Source: CAVVTR01 sp963751245
GTDB taxonomy: Bacteria > Acidobacteriota > Thermoanaerobaculia > Thermoanaerobaculales > Thermoanaerobaculaceae
NCBI GenBank assembly: GCA_963751245.1
Contig: CAVVTR010000001.1
Location: 109,189 to 173,188 of the forward strand
Length of the DNA stretch: 64,000 bases
Reading direction: 5' to 3'
The notes below the pieces were generated by a model that was not told the DNA's origin, searched no databases, and worked only from the letters and a program-made list of their open reading frames with translations. Numbering within the stretch: position 1 is the first letter of the stretch; every line of letters starts with the position of its first letter. Shown here in pieces: positions 35,151 through 44,221 of the stretch. Both the position numbers and the translations under genes were made by a program.

Positions 35151-35927
35151 ATGTCCTGGCCGCCGCTGCCGTTCCGGCTCTACGCCCACCGCGGAAGCTC
35201 CGAGGAGGAGCCGGAGAACACCCTGGAGGCGTTCCGCCGAGCCCTCGCCGAGGGTGCCGACGCCCTCGAGCTGGACGTCCATCTCACCCGCGACGGCCGT
35301 TTCGTGGTCAGTCACGACGCCGACGGCCGGCGCACCGCGGGCGTGGACCGCCGCATCGCTGGGGCGACGCTGGCCGAGGTGAAGCGCTGGAACGTGGGCG
35401 CCGTCCCCGGCGGCCGGACGGCTCCCGCCCGGCGGTTCGAGGTACCCACCCTCGACGAGGTCCTCGAGGCCTGCCCCGGCGTCCCCATGAGCGTTGACCT
35501 CAAGCCGGACGCACCCGCCGCGGCCCCGCTCCTCACCGGGCTCCTCGCCCGCCGCGGCGCCGAGCGCACCGTCATCGTCGGCAGCTTCCACAGCCGGGTG
35601 ACCCGGGCGGTGCGGCGCGCCGGCTATCCCGGGCCCACCGCCCTCACCCGCGCCGAGATCGCGCTGCTCCTGTTGCCGCTGCCGCCGCGCTGGCTGCGCG
35701 GCCTCGTCGCCGGCGCGGCCGCCCTCGTGCCCCGCTCCGCGGGGCGCGTCCGCCTCGACGGTCCGGGCTTCATCGGCCGCTGCCGGCGGCTGGGGGTACG
35801 CGTGGACTTCTGGGTCGTCAACGATCCCGGGGAGGCGGCGGCCCTCGCCGCTCGCGGCGCCACGGGTATCGTGGCCGACGCACCCGCGAGGATGGCCCCG
35901 GCGCTCCGGGCGTTCCGCACGCCCTGA
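35151..35927 (+). CDS. glycerophosphodiester phosphodiesterase family protein
   Basis: A 258-aa TIM-barrel GDPD without signal peptide, so cytosolic. Catalytic and metal residues are His13 (YAHRGSSEE), Glu40 and Asp42 (ALELDVHLTRDG), and His55 (VVSHDADG); the later ENTLEAFRRAL and MSVDLKP are also typical. The family hydrolyses glycerophosphodiesters to glycerol-3-phosphate and an alcohol. The C-terminal VDFWVVNDPGEAAALAARGATGIVADAP is the usual barrel closure (given here in pieces: VDFWVVNDPGEA, GATGIVADAP). It is probably leaderless. Confidence 0.9.
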   Translation: MSWPPLPFRLYAHRGSSEEEPENTLEAFRRALAEGADALELDVHLTRDGRFVVSHDADGRRTAGVDRRIAGATLAEVKRWNVGAVPGGRTAPARRFEVPTLDEVLEACPGVPMSVDLKPDAPAAAPLLTGLLARRGAERTVIVGSFHSRVTRAVRRAGYPGPTALTRAEIALLLLPLPPRWLRGLVAGAAALVPRSAGRVRLDGPGFIGRCRRLGVRVDFWVVNDPGEAAALAARGATGIVADAPARMAPALRAFRTP

Positions 35928-36022
35928 CGGGCTCCCCGGAAACGCCCGGCCTGCCGTGCGAATGCACCGCGCCGCCCCCGCGTTGTCGCACCGGGGCCCC
36001 GGGGCCCTGCGAGGAGGGACGT

Positions 36023-37174
36023 GTGAACGTGGACAGAGCGAGGCCGGGCGCCACCGGCACCGTGGCGCTCGGAGCGCTCACCTGGGCGCACTTCCTCAAC
36101 GACGGCTACGTCAACTACCTGCCCGGCGTGCTCCCCGCCGTGCTGGCGTCGTTCGGCATCCCCCTCGCCCTGGTGGGCAGCCTCGTCCTCACGTTGCAGC
36201 TCGCCCAGTTCCTCCAGCCGGTGATGGGGTGGCTGGCCGACCGGGCCGGGGGGCGGCTGTTCATCACCGCCGGCCTGGCCATGAGCACCCTGGGCGCCAG
36301 CCTCGTTGGCGCCGCCCCCGGCTACGCGGCCCTGCTCGGCCTGCTGCTGCTCGCCAGCCTCGGGAGCACCACCTTCCACCCCCAGGCGATGAGCGCCGCG
36401 CGCTCCCTCGCCCGCCGCAGCCACGGGCTGACCATGGCCGTCTTCCTGGTGGGCGGGGAGCTGGGGCGCGGCGTCTGGCCGACGGTGGCGGGAGCGCTGG
36501 TGACCTGGCTGGGGATCCGGGCCCTGGGCTGGCTCGCCCTGCCCGGGATCCTCACGGTCCTCCTCCTGCCCCGCGCGATCCCGCGGCTGTCCCCGAGGCC
36601 CGCCGCGGCGGTGCGGATCCGGGCGAGGGACCGCGGGGCGGTGGCCGCCCTGGTGGCGTTCGTGACGCTGCGGAACATGCTCGCCCTCGGCGTCGTGACG
36701 TTCGTGCCCCTCATCTGGCACGCCCGCGGCGGCTCGCTCATCGGCGGTGCCTCCCTGGTCACCGTGATGCTCGTTGTGGGGATCGCCGGCAACCTCTCGG
36801 GAGGGTCCATGGCCGAGAGCGTGGGGCGGCGTTCGGTCCTGGTCGGCTCCACGGTGCTGTCGGCGCTCCTGCTCTTCGCCTTCCTCCTGGCCCACGGCGC
36901 GTGGCTGTGGATCACGCTGGGACTGATGGGCGTCGCCGTGTTCGCCGCCTCGCCGGTGACCGTGCTCATCGGCCAGGACCTCTTCCCGGACAGCCGCTCC
37001 CTTGGCTCCGGAGTCGCGCTGGGCGTGGGCACGTCCCTGGGCGCCCTCGGGGTCTTCGGCCTCGGCTTCGTGGCCGCCAGCCACGGCCTCGAGGCGCCTC
37101 TGTGGGTGCTGCTCGCCCTCACGGTGGCCAGCCTCGTCCCGGCGGCGGCCGCCCCGGGCGAGACCGGGCGCTGA
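36023..37174 (+). CDS. MFS transporter, fosmidomycin-resistance (FSR) type
   Basis: A 383-aa transporter with about twelve helices. The opening WAHFLNDGYVNYLPGVLPAVL (key piece HFLNDGY) and GSTTFHPQAMSAAR near 112-125 are hallmarks of the Fsr/DUF-type MFS subfamily. Some members export fosmidomycin; most have no known substrate. GTG at 36023 (a second GTG overlaps at 36021) follows GAGGAGGGAC. It lies between the GDPD gene and a lipoprotein gene, all plus strand with gaps of 65-95 nt. Confidence 0.85.
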   Translation: MNVDRARPGATGTVALGALTWAHFLNDGYVNYLPGVLPAVLASFGIPLALVGSLVLTLQLAQFLQPVMGWLADRAGGRLFITAGLAMSTLGASLVGAAPGYAALLGLLLLASLGSTTFHPQAMSAARSLARRSHGLTMAVFLVGGELGRGVWPTVAGALVTWLGIRALGWLALPGILTVLLLPRAIPRLSPRPAAAVRIRARDRGAVAALVAFVTLRNMLALGVVTFVPLIWHARGGSLIGGASLVTVMLVVGIAGNLSGGSMAESVGRRSVLVGSTVLSALLLFAFLLAHGAWLWITLGLMGVAVFAASPVTVLIGQDLFPDSRSLGSGVALGVGTSLGALGVFGLGFVAASHGLEAPLWVLLALTVASLVPAAAAPGETGR

Positions 37175-37196
37175 GGGTGCCGGCGGTCCCGCACGC

Positions 37197-37202
37197 TACA
37201 CT
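37197..37202 (+). promoter_or_regulatory. candidate -10 of the lipoprotein gene
   Basis: TACACT in GCTACACTGG, 36 nt before the ATG at 37239, which has its own Shine-Dalgarno (GGGGAAGGAGG). Confidence 0.4.
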
Positions 37203-37238
37203 GGCCGTGGACGGGAATCCGGGGAAGGAGGACGCGTC

Positions 37239-38222
37239 ATGACCGGGAGATGCCGACAGCGGCTCTGCGGCGCCGTGCTGGCGGCGGTGCTCCTCGTCGG
37301 TTGCGCGGCCGCCGCCCCCGCCCAGGAGGGCGCCGCCGCACCCGCCCTGCCGTGGAGCCGGCTGACCTTCGCCGCCCACAAGTTCCTGCTCACGGCGGAG
37401 ACCACGCTGACCCTCGAGATGCTGGCTTCCGGGGACCTCCTGCCGGGCCTGCGCACGCCCCCCGAGGGGCGGCCCGTGCCGCTCCCGTCGCCCTGGGTGG
37501 CCGTGCTCACCACCCGCACGACTCTACCGTTCGGACGCAGCGAGAAGGTGGTGGCCTGGCTGGACCCTCTCTCGGGGGCGGCGGTACAGGTGGAGAAGCA
37601 CACCTTCGGCCGCGGGGCGTACCACAAGCTCGTGCGCTACACGCGGGACGGCACCTACACGTGGCGCTCGGAGCCGCGGGACCGGCGCGAGGCCGCGCTG
37701 GGCCCCGAGTCCTGGACGAAGCGCAAGAGCTACCCCGAGCGGCCGTCGGTCCACCCCCCGCCGGGAGGCGTCCTCACCGACTCCTACGCGCTGCTGTACC
37801 TGCTCGCCACCGACCACCTCGCGGCGCCCGCGGGGCACCTGGCGGCGTACGTCGTCTCCGACGGCGACCTGGTGGCCCTCGACTTCGACTCGGGCGCCCT
37901 GGTGACCCGCTTCGCCAGCTACGAGCAGGTGGACGCCTCGGGCAGCCGGCAGCGCTCGGGACAGCTCCCCGCGCGGGCGGTCACGGTGCGGGGAAGGGCC
38001 GTGGGCGGCGCGGACGTCGAAGGGGTGGACCTCGGGTTCCTCGGCATGCAGGGACGTCTGACCATCTACCTGGACGTCGCCAACGGTCTCCCCGTCGAGC
38101 TCTCGGGACGCGCGAAGGACATCGGCAGGCTCACGGTGCGGCTGGAGGACGCCGTGATGGACGGAGGGGCCGCCGCGGCGCCCGCGGGCCCGGCGCCGTC
38201 GCAGGACCCCGCGCGGCGCTGA
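37239..38222 (+). CDS. predicted lipoprotein of unknown function
   Basis: A 327-aa protein that I do not recognise. The N-terminus LCGAVLAAVLLVGCAAA is a lipoprotein signal with Cys at about residue 22. The mature part begins with an Ala-rich linker, then a beta-rich domain: LPWSRLTFAAHKFLLTAETTL, KVVAWLDPLSGAAVQVEKHT, SYALLYLLATDHLAAP and GRLTIYLDVANGLPVELSGR. The tail is Ala/Pro-rich. The pattern of many antiparallel strands is compatible with a lipid-binding or outer-membrane-biogenesis fold, but this is a guess. It is followed 65 nt downstream by the 586-aa unknown and may be functionally linked. Confidence 0.75.
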   Translation: MTGRCRQRLCGAVLAAVLLVGCAAAAPAQEGAAAPALPWSRLTFAAHKFLLTAETTLTLEMLASGDLLPGLRTPPEGRPVPLPSPWVAVLTTRTTLPFGRSEKVVAWLDPLSGAAVQVEKHTFGRGAYHKLVRYTRDGTYTWRSEPRDRREAALGPESWTKRKSYPERPSVHPPPGGVLTDSYALLYLLATDHLAAPAGHLAAYVVSDGDLVALDFDSGALVTRFASYEQVDASGSRQRSGQLPARAVTVRGRAVGGADVEGVDLGFLGMQGRLTIYLDVANGLPVELSGRAKDIGRLTVRLEDAVMDGGAAAAPAGPAPSQDPARR

Positions 38223-38249
38223 GACGGCAGCCTCCTGCCGGCCGTCTGG

Positions 38250-38255
38250 TACCCT
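38250..38255 (+). promoter_or_regulatory. candidate -10 of the 586-aa protein gene
   Basis: TACCCT in GGTACCCTG, 32 nt before the ATG at 38288; GCAGGGAGGGG serves as Shine-Dalgarno. Confidence 0.35.
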
Positions 38256-38287
38256 GTCGTTGCACGGACTGCAGGGAGGGGACCCCC

Positions 38288-40048
38288 ATGGACATGGCAC
38301 GGCGGAACTCCATCGCACAGTGGGCCTTCGACACCCGCTCCATCCTCGGCCGCTTCCACCTGTGGCTCGAGGACGTCGAGGAGGAGTGGCTGCGGGGCGG
38401 TTCCAGCGGTCCCCAGGCGTTCGTGGGCGACGCCCTGGAGGCCGGGTTCGTCATGACCGCGGCGGTGACCGCCCTGGGCACGAGGCTGTTCGGCCGCTAC
38501 GGCGAAGGGAAGGGCCTGGACAAGGCCGGCATCAACCGGGTCAAGAAGGACGCCGACGCCGTCTCCGCCTACGCCATGAGCGAGGCGCTGTGGTACCTGA
38601 CCCGGGCGCTGCCCGAGAACCACGCCGTCATGGTCTCCCTCGGCGAAGGCCTGATGCCCAAGGTGGGCGAGACGCCCGAGATGGGGTCCAACCCGCTGCT
38701 GGGCTTCGGGCGCGTCTACGCCCGTCCCCAGGTCGCCCGTTTCCTCGACGCCCGGATCCACCGTCTGGTCAACGTCAGCCGCTACGACTGGAGCGAGTTC
38801 TGGCAGGAGCTCCAGGCCGCCGGCATCCGCGTCTGGGGTGCCGCCGTCGACACCCTCGAGAACACGTCCCGCTTCGCCAAGGGCGCCGTCACCGGCCCCA
38901 TGGCGGTCCTTCACCTGTTCGACCAGCCCCTGCGGGTCTCCCTGCCCTACGAGGGCTACATGGGGACGCTGGTCCTGCCGCGCGCCGTCGCCGACGCCGC
39001 CGCCGAGCGCTCCATCCTCGTCGACTTCCTGACTCCCCGTGAGCTGGTGCTCGAGGCCATCCGCACCGCCTATCCGGGCATCCGTCCCGAGCACGTCCAC
39101 GTCTGGACCCTGGGGGGCAGCCCCCGGGCCAAGCGCATCGGCACCCTCTGGGAGGAGTGGCGCCGCGTCGGCGTCCACCTCGTCGAGGACGGCTGGGAGC
39201 TTCCCACCGGAATCCCCGCCTTCAACGACTCGGGCACCTACGCTCCCACATTCATGGTCGGGCCCTACGAGCGCGACGGCGAGACCCACCTGTTCATCTG
39301 CGACGGGTACGCCGCCTCGGCCGAAGCGATCCAGGCCGCCAGCCTCGACCCGGTGCTCGACGTGCAGACGTCCATGTGCCTGTTCTCTCCGCGGTTCGAC
39401 GTCTCCTTCGAGCGCGAGCGCAACGTCATGTCCCTCGACGAGGATGCCGCGGACTTCCCCGCCCGCCTCGCCGGTGTCCTCGGCATCGACGTCGACGCCG
39501 AGGAGGCCGCGCAGTACCGGGAGATCATCCGGCACGCCCGCACCGCGGGCCTGCCGATGGGCCGGCGCACCGTCACCGTGGACGACTTCTTCCCCAACAA
39601 GGAGTGGCGCAGCCTCGCGGTGGCGGGGTTCATGCTCCCCGACCCCTACACCGGCAGCCCCGGCGTCGAGGAGGTGCGCGAGGGGGTCTACCGTGTGGCC
39701 GTCGTCTCGGCGTGCGAGGCCGGCATCCGCCGGATCACGGTGACGTTGAGGCTCATGGAGAGCCTCGAGGAGAGCCGGCTCGTCTTCTCGCCGCTCCTGG
39801 ACCGCTTCTTCGCCGGTCAGGACTACCGCACGAGGCCGGTGAAGATCTCGGACTCGGGGCGGATCCGCAACGAGCTCCAGACCTGGTGCTCGGAGGCCCT
39901 GGAGTACACCGACGACCACATCCGGGTCCACCTCGACCGCGTCGACGACGCGGTGATGTCACCGGAGAAGCGGCGCTTCATCCACGAGGTCCTCACCTGG
40001 TACAAGGAGCACCACCCGACCTGGTTCCACTGGCTCGAGCTGGACTGA
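38288..40048 (+). CDS. unrecognised 586-aa protein
   Basis: I do not recognise this protein. It has no signal peptide or certain membrane segment, although AGFVMTAAVTALGTRLFGRY (about 53-72) is mildly hydrophobic. Notable stretches are PENHAVMVSLGEGLMPKVGE, NVSRYDWSEFWQELQAAGI, VHVWTLGGSPRAKRIGTLWEEW, FNDSGTYAPTFMVGPYERDG and FSPRFDVSFERERNVMSLDED. The C-terminus IHEVLTWYKEHHPTWFHWLEL is rich in aromatics and His. Composition and codon use are like the neighbours, so it looks native. ATG at 38288 follows AGGGAGGGG. It is the last of four plus-strand genes and has its own -10-like element. Confidence 0.85.
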   Translation: MDMARRNSIAQWAFDTRSILGRFHLWLEDVEEEWLRGGSSGPQAFVGDALEAGFVMTAAVTALGTRLFGRYGEGKGLDKAGINRVKKDADAVSAYAMSEALWYLTRALPENHAVMVSLGEGLMPKVGETPEMGSNPLLGFGRVYARPQVARFLDARIHRLVNVSRYDWSEFWQELQAAGIRVWGAAVDTLENTSRFAKGAVTGPMAVLHLFDQPLRVSLPYEGYMGTLVLPRAVADAAAERSILVDFLTPRELVLEAIRTAYPGIRPEHVHVWTLGGSPRAKRIGTLWEEWRRVGVHLVEDGWELPTGIPAFNDSGTYAPTFMVGPYERDGETHLFICDGYAASAEAIQAASLDPVLDVQTSMCLFSPRFDVSFERERNVMSLDEDAADFPARLAGVLGIDVDAEEAAQYREIIRHARTAGLPMGRRTVTVDDFFPNKEWRSLAVAGFMLPDPYTGSPGVEEVREGVYRVAVVSACEAGIRRITVTLRLMESLEESRLVFSPLLDRFFAGQDYRTRPVKISDSGRIRNELQTWCSEALEYTDDHIRVHLDRVDDAVMSPEKRRFIHEVLTWYKEHHPTWFHWLELD

Positions 40049-40220
40049 GGCCCGGACCCGGTCCTCCCGGCCGGGAGCACGGCCACGCAACGAGAACGTC
40101 GATGCGCCGCGTCCGCAAGGCGCACGGCCGAGGCGTATCCGCGGGTGATCCGCCGCAGGGAGCGCAGCGGGCGCGGGTGCAGCGGCGTTCGAAGGCGAGC
40201 GGAGCTCTGACCGCAAGGGC

Positions 40221-42059
40221 TCAGCCGGTCGCCGCCGGCCCTGAGCCGGGCACCGGCGTGCCGACAGGGCGCACGATCTCCTCGGCCCGGCCCGCGGCCA
40301 CCAGGAGCACGCCGTCCTCCCAACCCCCCGCGCCCCCGGAGGGGACCCGGAAGACCGGCTCGCCTCCGCTCCAGCCTACCAGGCGCACCACCTCCCCGGC
40401 GTGCTCCCCCTCGAGCTCCTGCAGCGCGTCCCGGGTGGTGCCGTCCCGGAGGTCCACCGAGACGACGGACGCGGCGCCCTCGTGGAGCCGCTCCAGCCAC
40501 CGGGGCAGGTCCACCCGACCCCCGCCGAGGAGGTCAAGCCACGCCTGCGAACGCCTCCCGAGCTCTTCCGGCGGCTCCTGGAGGGCGGCCACCGGGTGCT
40601 CCACCCCGAACTCGTCGTGCACCTTCTGGGCGACCAGCAGGTTGAGCTCGTCGTTGGTGGTGGCGGCGACCACCACCGTGTCCCGCTCCACGCCCGCCTC
40701 CTCGAACACCGACGCCTGCCGCGCGTCGCCGAAGACGACGGCATGGCCGGCCCTGCGCAGCGGTGCCAGCCGCCAAGAGGAATCGTCGATGGTCACCGTC
40801 GTGCGGCCACGCGCCTCGAGGAGGCCGGCCAGCACCGCGGTGAGGGCGTTGGCGCCCACCAGGACCACGCGCCGCCGGCGCGGGTCCCGCGTGTAGCCGA
40901 GCGCGACGGGGAGTGCGAGCGCCATCAGGGTGGCCCACGCGCCGGTGACGAGGATCGCCAGGTAGACGAGGCCCTCCAGCGTCGTCCCGCCGCCCAGGCC
41001 AGAGCGCTCCAGCTCCCGGGCGGCCAGGGAAGCCACCGCCGCCGCGACGATCCCCCTCGGCGCGGTCAGGGCCAGCGCCACCCGCTCCCTGCCGCCGAGC
41101 TGGCCGGGCCACACGGACACCAGCACCGCAGCCGGCCGCACCACCAGGATGAGCCCGGCCACCACCGCGACGCCGGCGAAGCCGAGCCCGGCCACCGCGG
41201 CGAGGTCGAGCTGCCCGGCGAGGAGGATGAAGAGGACCGAGATGATGAGCGTGGTGAGCTGGCCCTTGAACGAGCGCAGCGGGGCCAGGTCCGGGAGGTC
41301 GGCGGCCGCCATGGTGAAGCCCATGACCACCACCGCGAGCACGCCGGACTGAGGGGCGCGGTGCTCCGCAACCATGAAGCACAGCACCACCAGGGAGAGC
41401 ACCACGAGATTGCTGAGCTCCCCGGTCACCACCCGGTGTCGTACCACCACCCGGGCGAGCGCACCGGCGGCGAAGCCCAGAACGGCCCCGGTGAGGGCGA
41501 GCTCCGCGAGCTCGCCGAGGAGACTCTGCCACGGCACCGATGCGCGCAGGATCCACTGCAGCACCAGATAGGCCAGCACGGCGCCGATGGCGTCGGTGAT
41601 GAGGCCTTCCGCCAGGAGCAGGGTCTTCAATTTTCTGGGCGCCACCATGTGGCGGAGAAGGGGACCGATCACGGTGGGGCCGGTCACCGTCATGATCGCG
41701 CCGAACAACGCCGCCGTCGGCCAGGGCATGGCGGCGAGGGTGTGGGCCAGCCAGGCGGCGCCGGCGCCGGTGACCGCCACTCCCAGGGTCACCAGGTTCC
41801 ACACGGACACGCCCACGGAGGCCATCCGCTTCCGGTTCGCCGACAGCGCGCCCTCGAACAGGATGACGGCGACCCCGAGCTCGACGAGGACCGCGAGCAG
41901 GCCGTCCAGGCTCGAGGGCTCGAACCACCGCAGTCCAGACGGACCGCACAGGATGCCGAGCAGCAGCAGCGGCAGGATCGCCGGGAGCTGGAACCGCTCC
42001 GCGACCACCTGCGCCGCGATGCCGAGGCTGATGGCCACCACCAGGGTCGTGAGGATCAC
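40221..42059 (-). CDS. CPA-family Na+/H+ or K+/H+ antiporter with TrkA-N domain
   Basis: About 612 aa. Twelve to thirteen membrane helices form the Na_H exchanger domain (about 1-385), with MTVTGPTVIGPLLRH and LITDAIGAVLAYLVLQW carrying the transport-site residues and TAPRGIVAAAVASLAAREL. A cytosolic TrkA-N Rossmann domain follows (VVLVGANALTAVLAGLLEARG, VVFGDARQASVFEEAG, VVAATTNDELNLLVAQ). NhaP2/KefC-like antiporters use this domain to sense nucleotides. GTG at 42059 is preferred to TTG at 42065 because TACTCT ends exactly 6 nt before the GTG. It is adjacent to kup, so the pair probably serves K+ and pH homeostasis. Confidence 0.9.
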   Translation of the reverse strand: MILTTLVVAISLGIAAQVVAERFQLPAILPLLLLGILCGPSGLRWFEPSSLDGLLAVLVELGVAVILFEGALSANRKRMASVGVSVWNLVTLGVAVTGAGAAWLAHTLAAMPWPTAALFGAIMTVTGPTVIGPLLRHMVAPRKLKTLLLAEGLITDAIGAVLAYLVLQWILRASVPWQSLLGELAELALTGAVLGFAAGALARVVVRHRVVTGELSNLVVLSLVVLCFMVAEHRAPQSGVLAVVVMGFTMAAADLPDLAPLRSFKGQLTTLIISVLFILLAGQLDLAAVAGLGFAGVAVVAGLILVVRPAAVLVSVWPGQLGGRERVALALTAPRGIVAAAVASLAARELERSGLGGGTTLEGLVYLAILVTGAWATLMALALPVALGYTRDPRRRRVVLVGANALTAVLAGLLEARGRTTVTIDDSSWRLAPLRRAGHAVVFGDARQASVFEEAGVERDTVVVAATTNDELNLLVAQKVHDEFGVEHPVAALQEPPEELGRRSQAWLDLLGGGRVDLPRWLERLHEGAASVVSVDLRDGTTRDALQELEGEHAGEVVRLVGWSGGEPVFRVPSGGAGGWEDGVLLVAAGRAEEIVRPVGTPVPGSGPAATG

Positions 42060-42065
42060 TCTCAA

Positions 42066-42071
42066 AGAGTA
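42066..42071 (-). promoter_or_regulatory. candidate leaderless -10 of the antiporter gene
   Basis: On the minus strand GGTTACTCT is followed by 6 nt and GTG at 42059. This decides the start codon used here. Confidence 0.45.
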
Positions 42072-42104
42072 ACCGACGCGCCCGGGCGAACCGGACCTCT
42101 ACAG

Positions 42105-44024
42105 CTACAGCTCCACCTCCACCCCGAGCTCGATGACGCGGCGGTGGGGCACGTGGAAGAAGGCGGTGGACGGCTGCGAGTTGCGCGACATCAGGGCGAA
42201 CAGCTTCTCCCGCCACAGCGCCATGCCCCGCCGGCGACTGGGGACGAGGATCTCGCGACCGACGTAGAAGGAGGTCCCCTCGACGTCCACCTCGAGCCCC
42301 TGCGGCCCGCACAGGCGCAGGATGTCGGGCACGCTGGGGTCCTGCATGAAGCCGTAGGTGGCGAAGACGCGGTAGAACCCGTCCCCGATGTCCTTGATCG
42401 TCACCCGGTCCGAGGGCGGCACCCAGGGCACGTTCCGGGTCACCACCGTGAGCAGCACGACGCGCTGGTGCAGCACCCGGTTGTGCTTGACGTGCTGGAC
42501 CAGTGCCGTGGGGGTGCCGCGCACCAGGCCGGTGAGGAACACCGCCGTCCCCTCGACCCGAGGCGGGGGGTCGTTACCCAGCCCGGAGAGGAAGTCCTCG
42601 ATGGGGATCTCCCGCTCGCGCAGCCGCCTGCCCACGAGGGCCCGCCCTCTCGACCAGGTGGACATGAGGGTGTAGATGAGCACGGCGACGAGGAGCGGGA
42701 ACCAGCCGCCCTGCGTCACCTTGGTCATGTTGGCGCCGAAGAACGCGAGGTCGGGGACGAGGAAGAACACGGTGACGCCGAGGGCGGTGAGGCGTCCCCA
42801 GGACCACAGCTCGCGTGCCACCACGAAGGCCAGAAGGGTGGTGATCACCATGGTGGTCGTCACCGCCACCCCGTAGGCGGCGGCGAGGTTCGAGGAGCGC
42901 TGGAACCCGAGGACGAGGCCGATGGTGGCCAGCATGAGGATCCAGTTCACCGAGGGGACGTAGATCTGGCCGATCTCCGCGGGCGAGGTGTGCTCGGTGC
43001 GCAGGTGCGGGCTGTACCCCAGCTGGATGGCCTGTCGCGTCAGGGAGAACGCCCCTGAGATCACCGCCTGCGAGGCGATCACCGTGGCGGCGGTGGCGAG
43101 GATCACCAGTGGCACCAGGGCCCAGTCCGGCGCCAGCTGGTAGAAGGGGTTGGCCACGGCGCCCCCCCGCACGAGCAGGAGCGCGCCCTGGCCGAAGTAG
43201 TTCAGCAGCAGGCACGGCAGCACCAGGATGAACCAGGCGAGACGGATGGGGCGCTTGCCGAAGTGGCCCATGTCCGCGTACAGCGCCTCCCCACCGGTGA
43301 CCACGAGGAAGACCGCGGCCAGCACCAGGAAGCCGTGGATCCCGTGGCGACCGAAAAACTCCAGGGCGAACAACGGGCTGGCCGCGGCGAGGATCGAGGG
43401 GTGCAGGAAGATGCCGCGCACGCCGAGAAACCCGATGACGGCGAACCACACGACCATGACGGGGCCGAAGACCGCCCCCACCCCACCGGTCCCCCGGCGC
43501 TGGAACGCGAACAGGGCGATGAGGATGACGATCGTGAGGGGAACCACCCAGGGGTCGAGCGACGGCGTCACCACCTCCAGCCCCTCGATGGCGCTGAGGA
43601 CCGAGATGGCCGGCGTGATGGTGCCGTCGCCGTAGAGCAGGGCGGCCCCGAACAGGCCCATGGCCACGAGGAGCCAGCGCCGCCGGGCGCCCGCCTCGTC
43701 GCTGGGGTAGACCAGGGCCATGAGAGCCAGGATGCCGCCCTCCCCCCGGTTGTCCGCCCGCATGACGTAGAGCAGGTACTTCACCGAGATGACCACGATC
43801 AGGGACCAGAACACGAGGGAGATCACTCCCAGCACGTCGGCGCGGCTCGGCACCACGCCAAAGCGCCCGTGGAAGCACTCCCTGACGGCGTACAGGGGGC
43901 TCGTGCCGATGTCCCCGAAGACCACGCCCAGCGCCGACAGGGCCAGGATCCCGAGGCGCCGCCCGCTGGGCGCGTCCTTGCGGGACGCCGCCGCGGGTTC
44001 CAGGATGTCGTGGAGGATCTTCAC
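42105..44024 (-). CDS. kup: KUP-family potassium uptake protein
   Basis: A 639-aa K+ symporter with twelve helices. Diagnostic are ALGVVFGDIGTSPLYAVREC (about 27-46), ADNRGEGGILALMALV, ALLYGDGTITPAISVLSA and EALYADMGHFGKRPIRLAW. The C-terminal cytosolic domain (about 455-639) ends FFHVPHRRVIELGVEVEL. Kup imports K+ with H+, mostly at low pH or low osmolarity. GTG at 44024 follows GGGGAGAAGGG. It is 45 nt upstream of the antiporter gene and on the same strand; the antiporter seems to have its own promoter. Confidence 0.94.
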   Translation of the reverse strand: MKILHDILEPAAASRKDAPSGRRLGILALSALGVVFGDIGTSPLYAVRECFHGRFGVVPSRADVLGVISLVFWSLIVVISVKYLLYVMRADNRGEGGILALMALVYPSDEAGARRRWLLVAMGLFGAALLYGDGTITPAISVLSAIEGLEVVTPSLDPWVVPLTIVILIALFAFQRRGTGGVGAVFGPVMVVWFAVIGFLGVRGIFLHPSILAAASPLFALEFFGRHGIHGFLVLAAVFLVVTGGEALYADMGHFGKRPIRLAWFILVLPCLLLNYFGQGALLLVRGGAVANPFYQLAPDWALVPLVILATAATVIASQAVISGAFSLTRQAIQLGYSPHLRTEHTSPAEIGQIYVPSVNWILMLATIGLVLGFQRSSNLAAAYGVAVTTTMVITTLLAFVVARELWSWGRLTALGVTVFFLVPDLAFFGANMTKVTQGGWFPLLVAVLIYTLMSTWSRGRALVGRRLREREIPIEDFLSGLGNDPPPRVEGTAVFLTGLVRGTPTALVQHVKHNRVLHQRVVLLTVVTRNVPWVPPSDRVTIKDIGDGFYRVFATYGFMQDPSVPDILRLCGPQGLEVDVEGTSFYVGREILVPSRRRGMALWREKLFALMSRNSQPSTAFFHVPHRRVIELGVEVEL

Positions 44025-44134
44025 CGGCCGCCCTTCTCCCCGGGACGAGGAAAGGCGCCGCGGGGACCGCACCCTCTCGGATAGCGGCCCCTTCCCGGCG
44101 GGCATTCCCCCGGTCCCTCGCGCAGGGACGACGA

Positions 44135-44160
44135 GACCGCCCGGCCTTGGCCGGGCGGTC
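44135..44160 (-). terminator. perfect 12-bp hairpin between the DUF4097-like gene and kup
   Basis: GACCGCCCGGCC, loop TT, GGCCGGGCGGTC, 62 nt past the stop of the DUF4097-like gene on the minus strand. There is no T tract on that strand, so it may be a Rho-assisted stop or an mRNA-stabilising hairpin. Confidence 0.45.
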
Positions 44161-44221
44161 CGTCCTCCTCCAGCGGCGCGTGCGGTCGGCGTCGGCCGTC
44201 TGGGACGGGAGGGTCCTGCGC

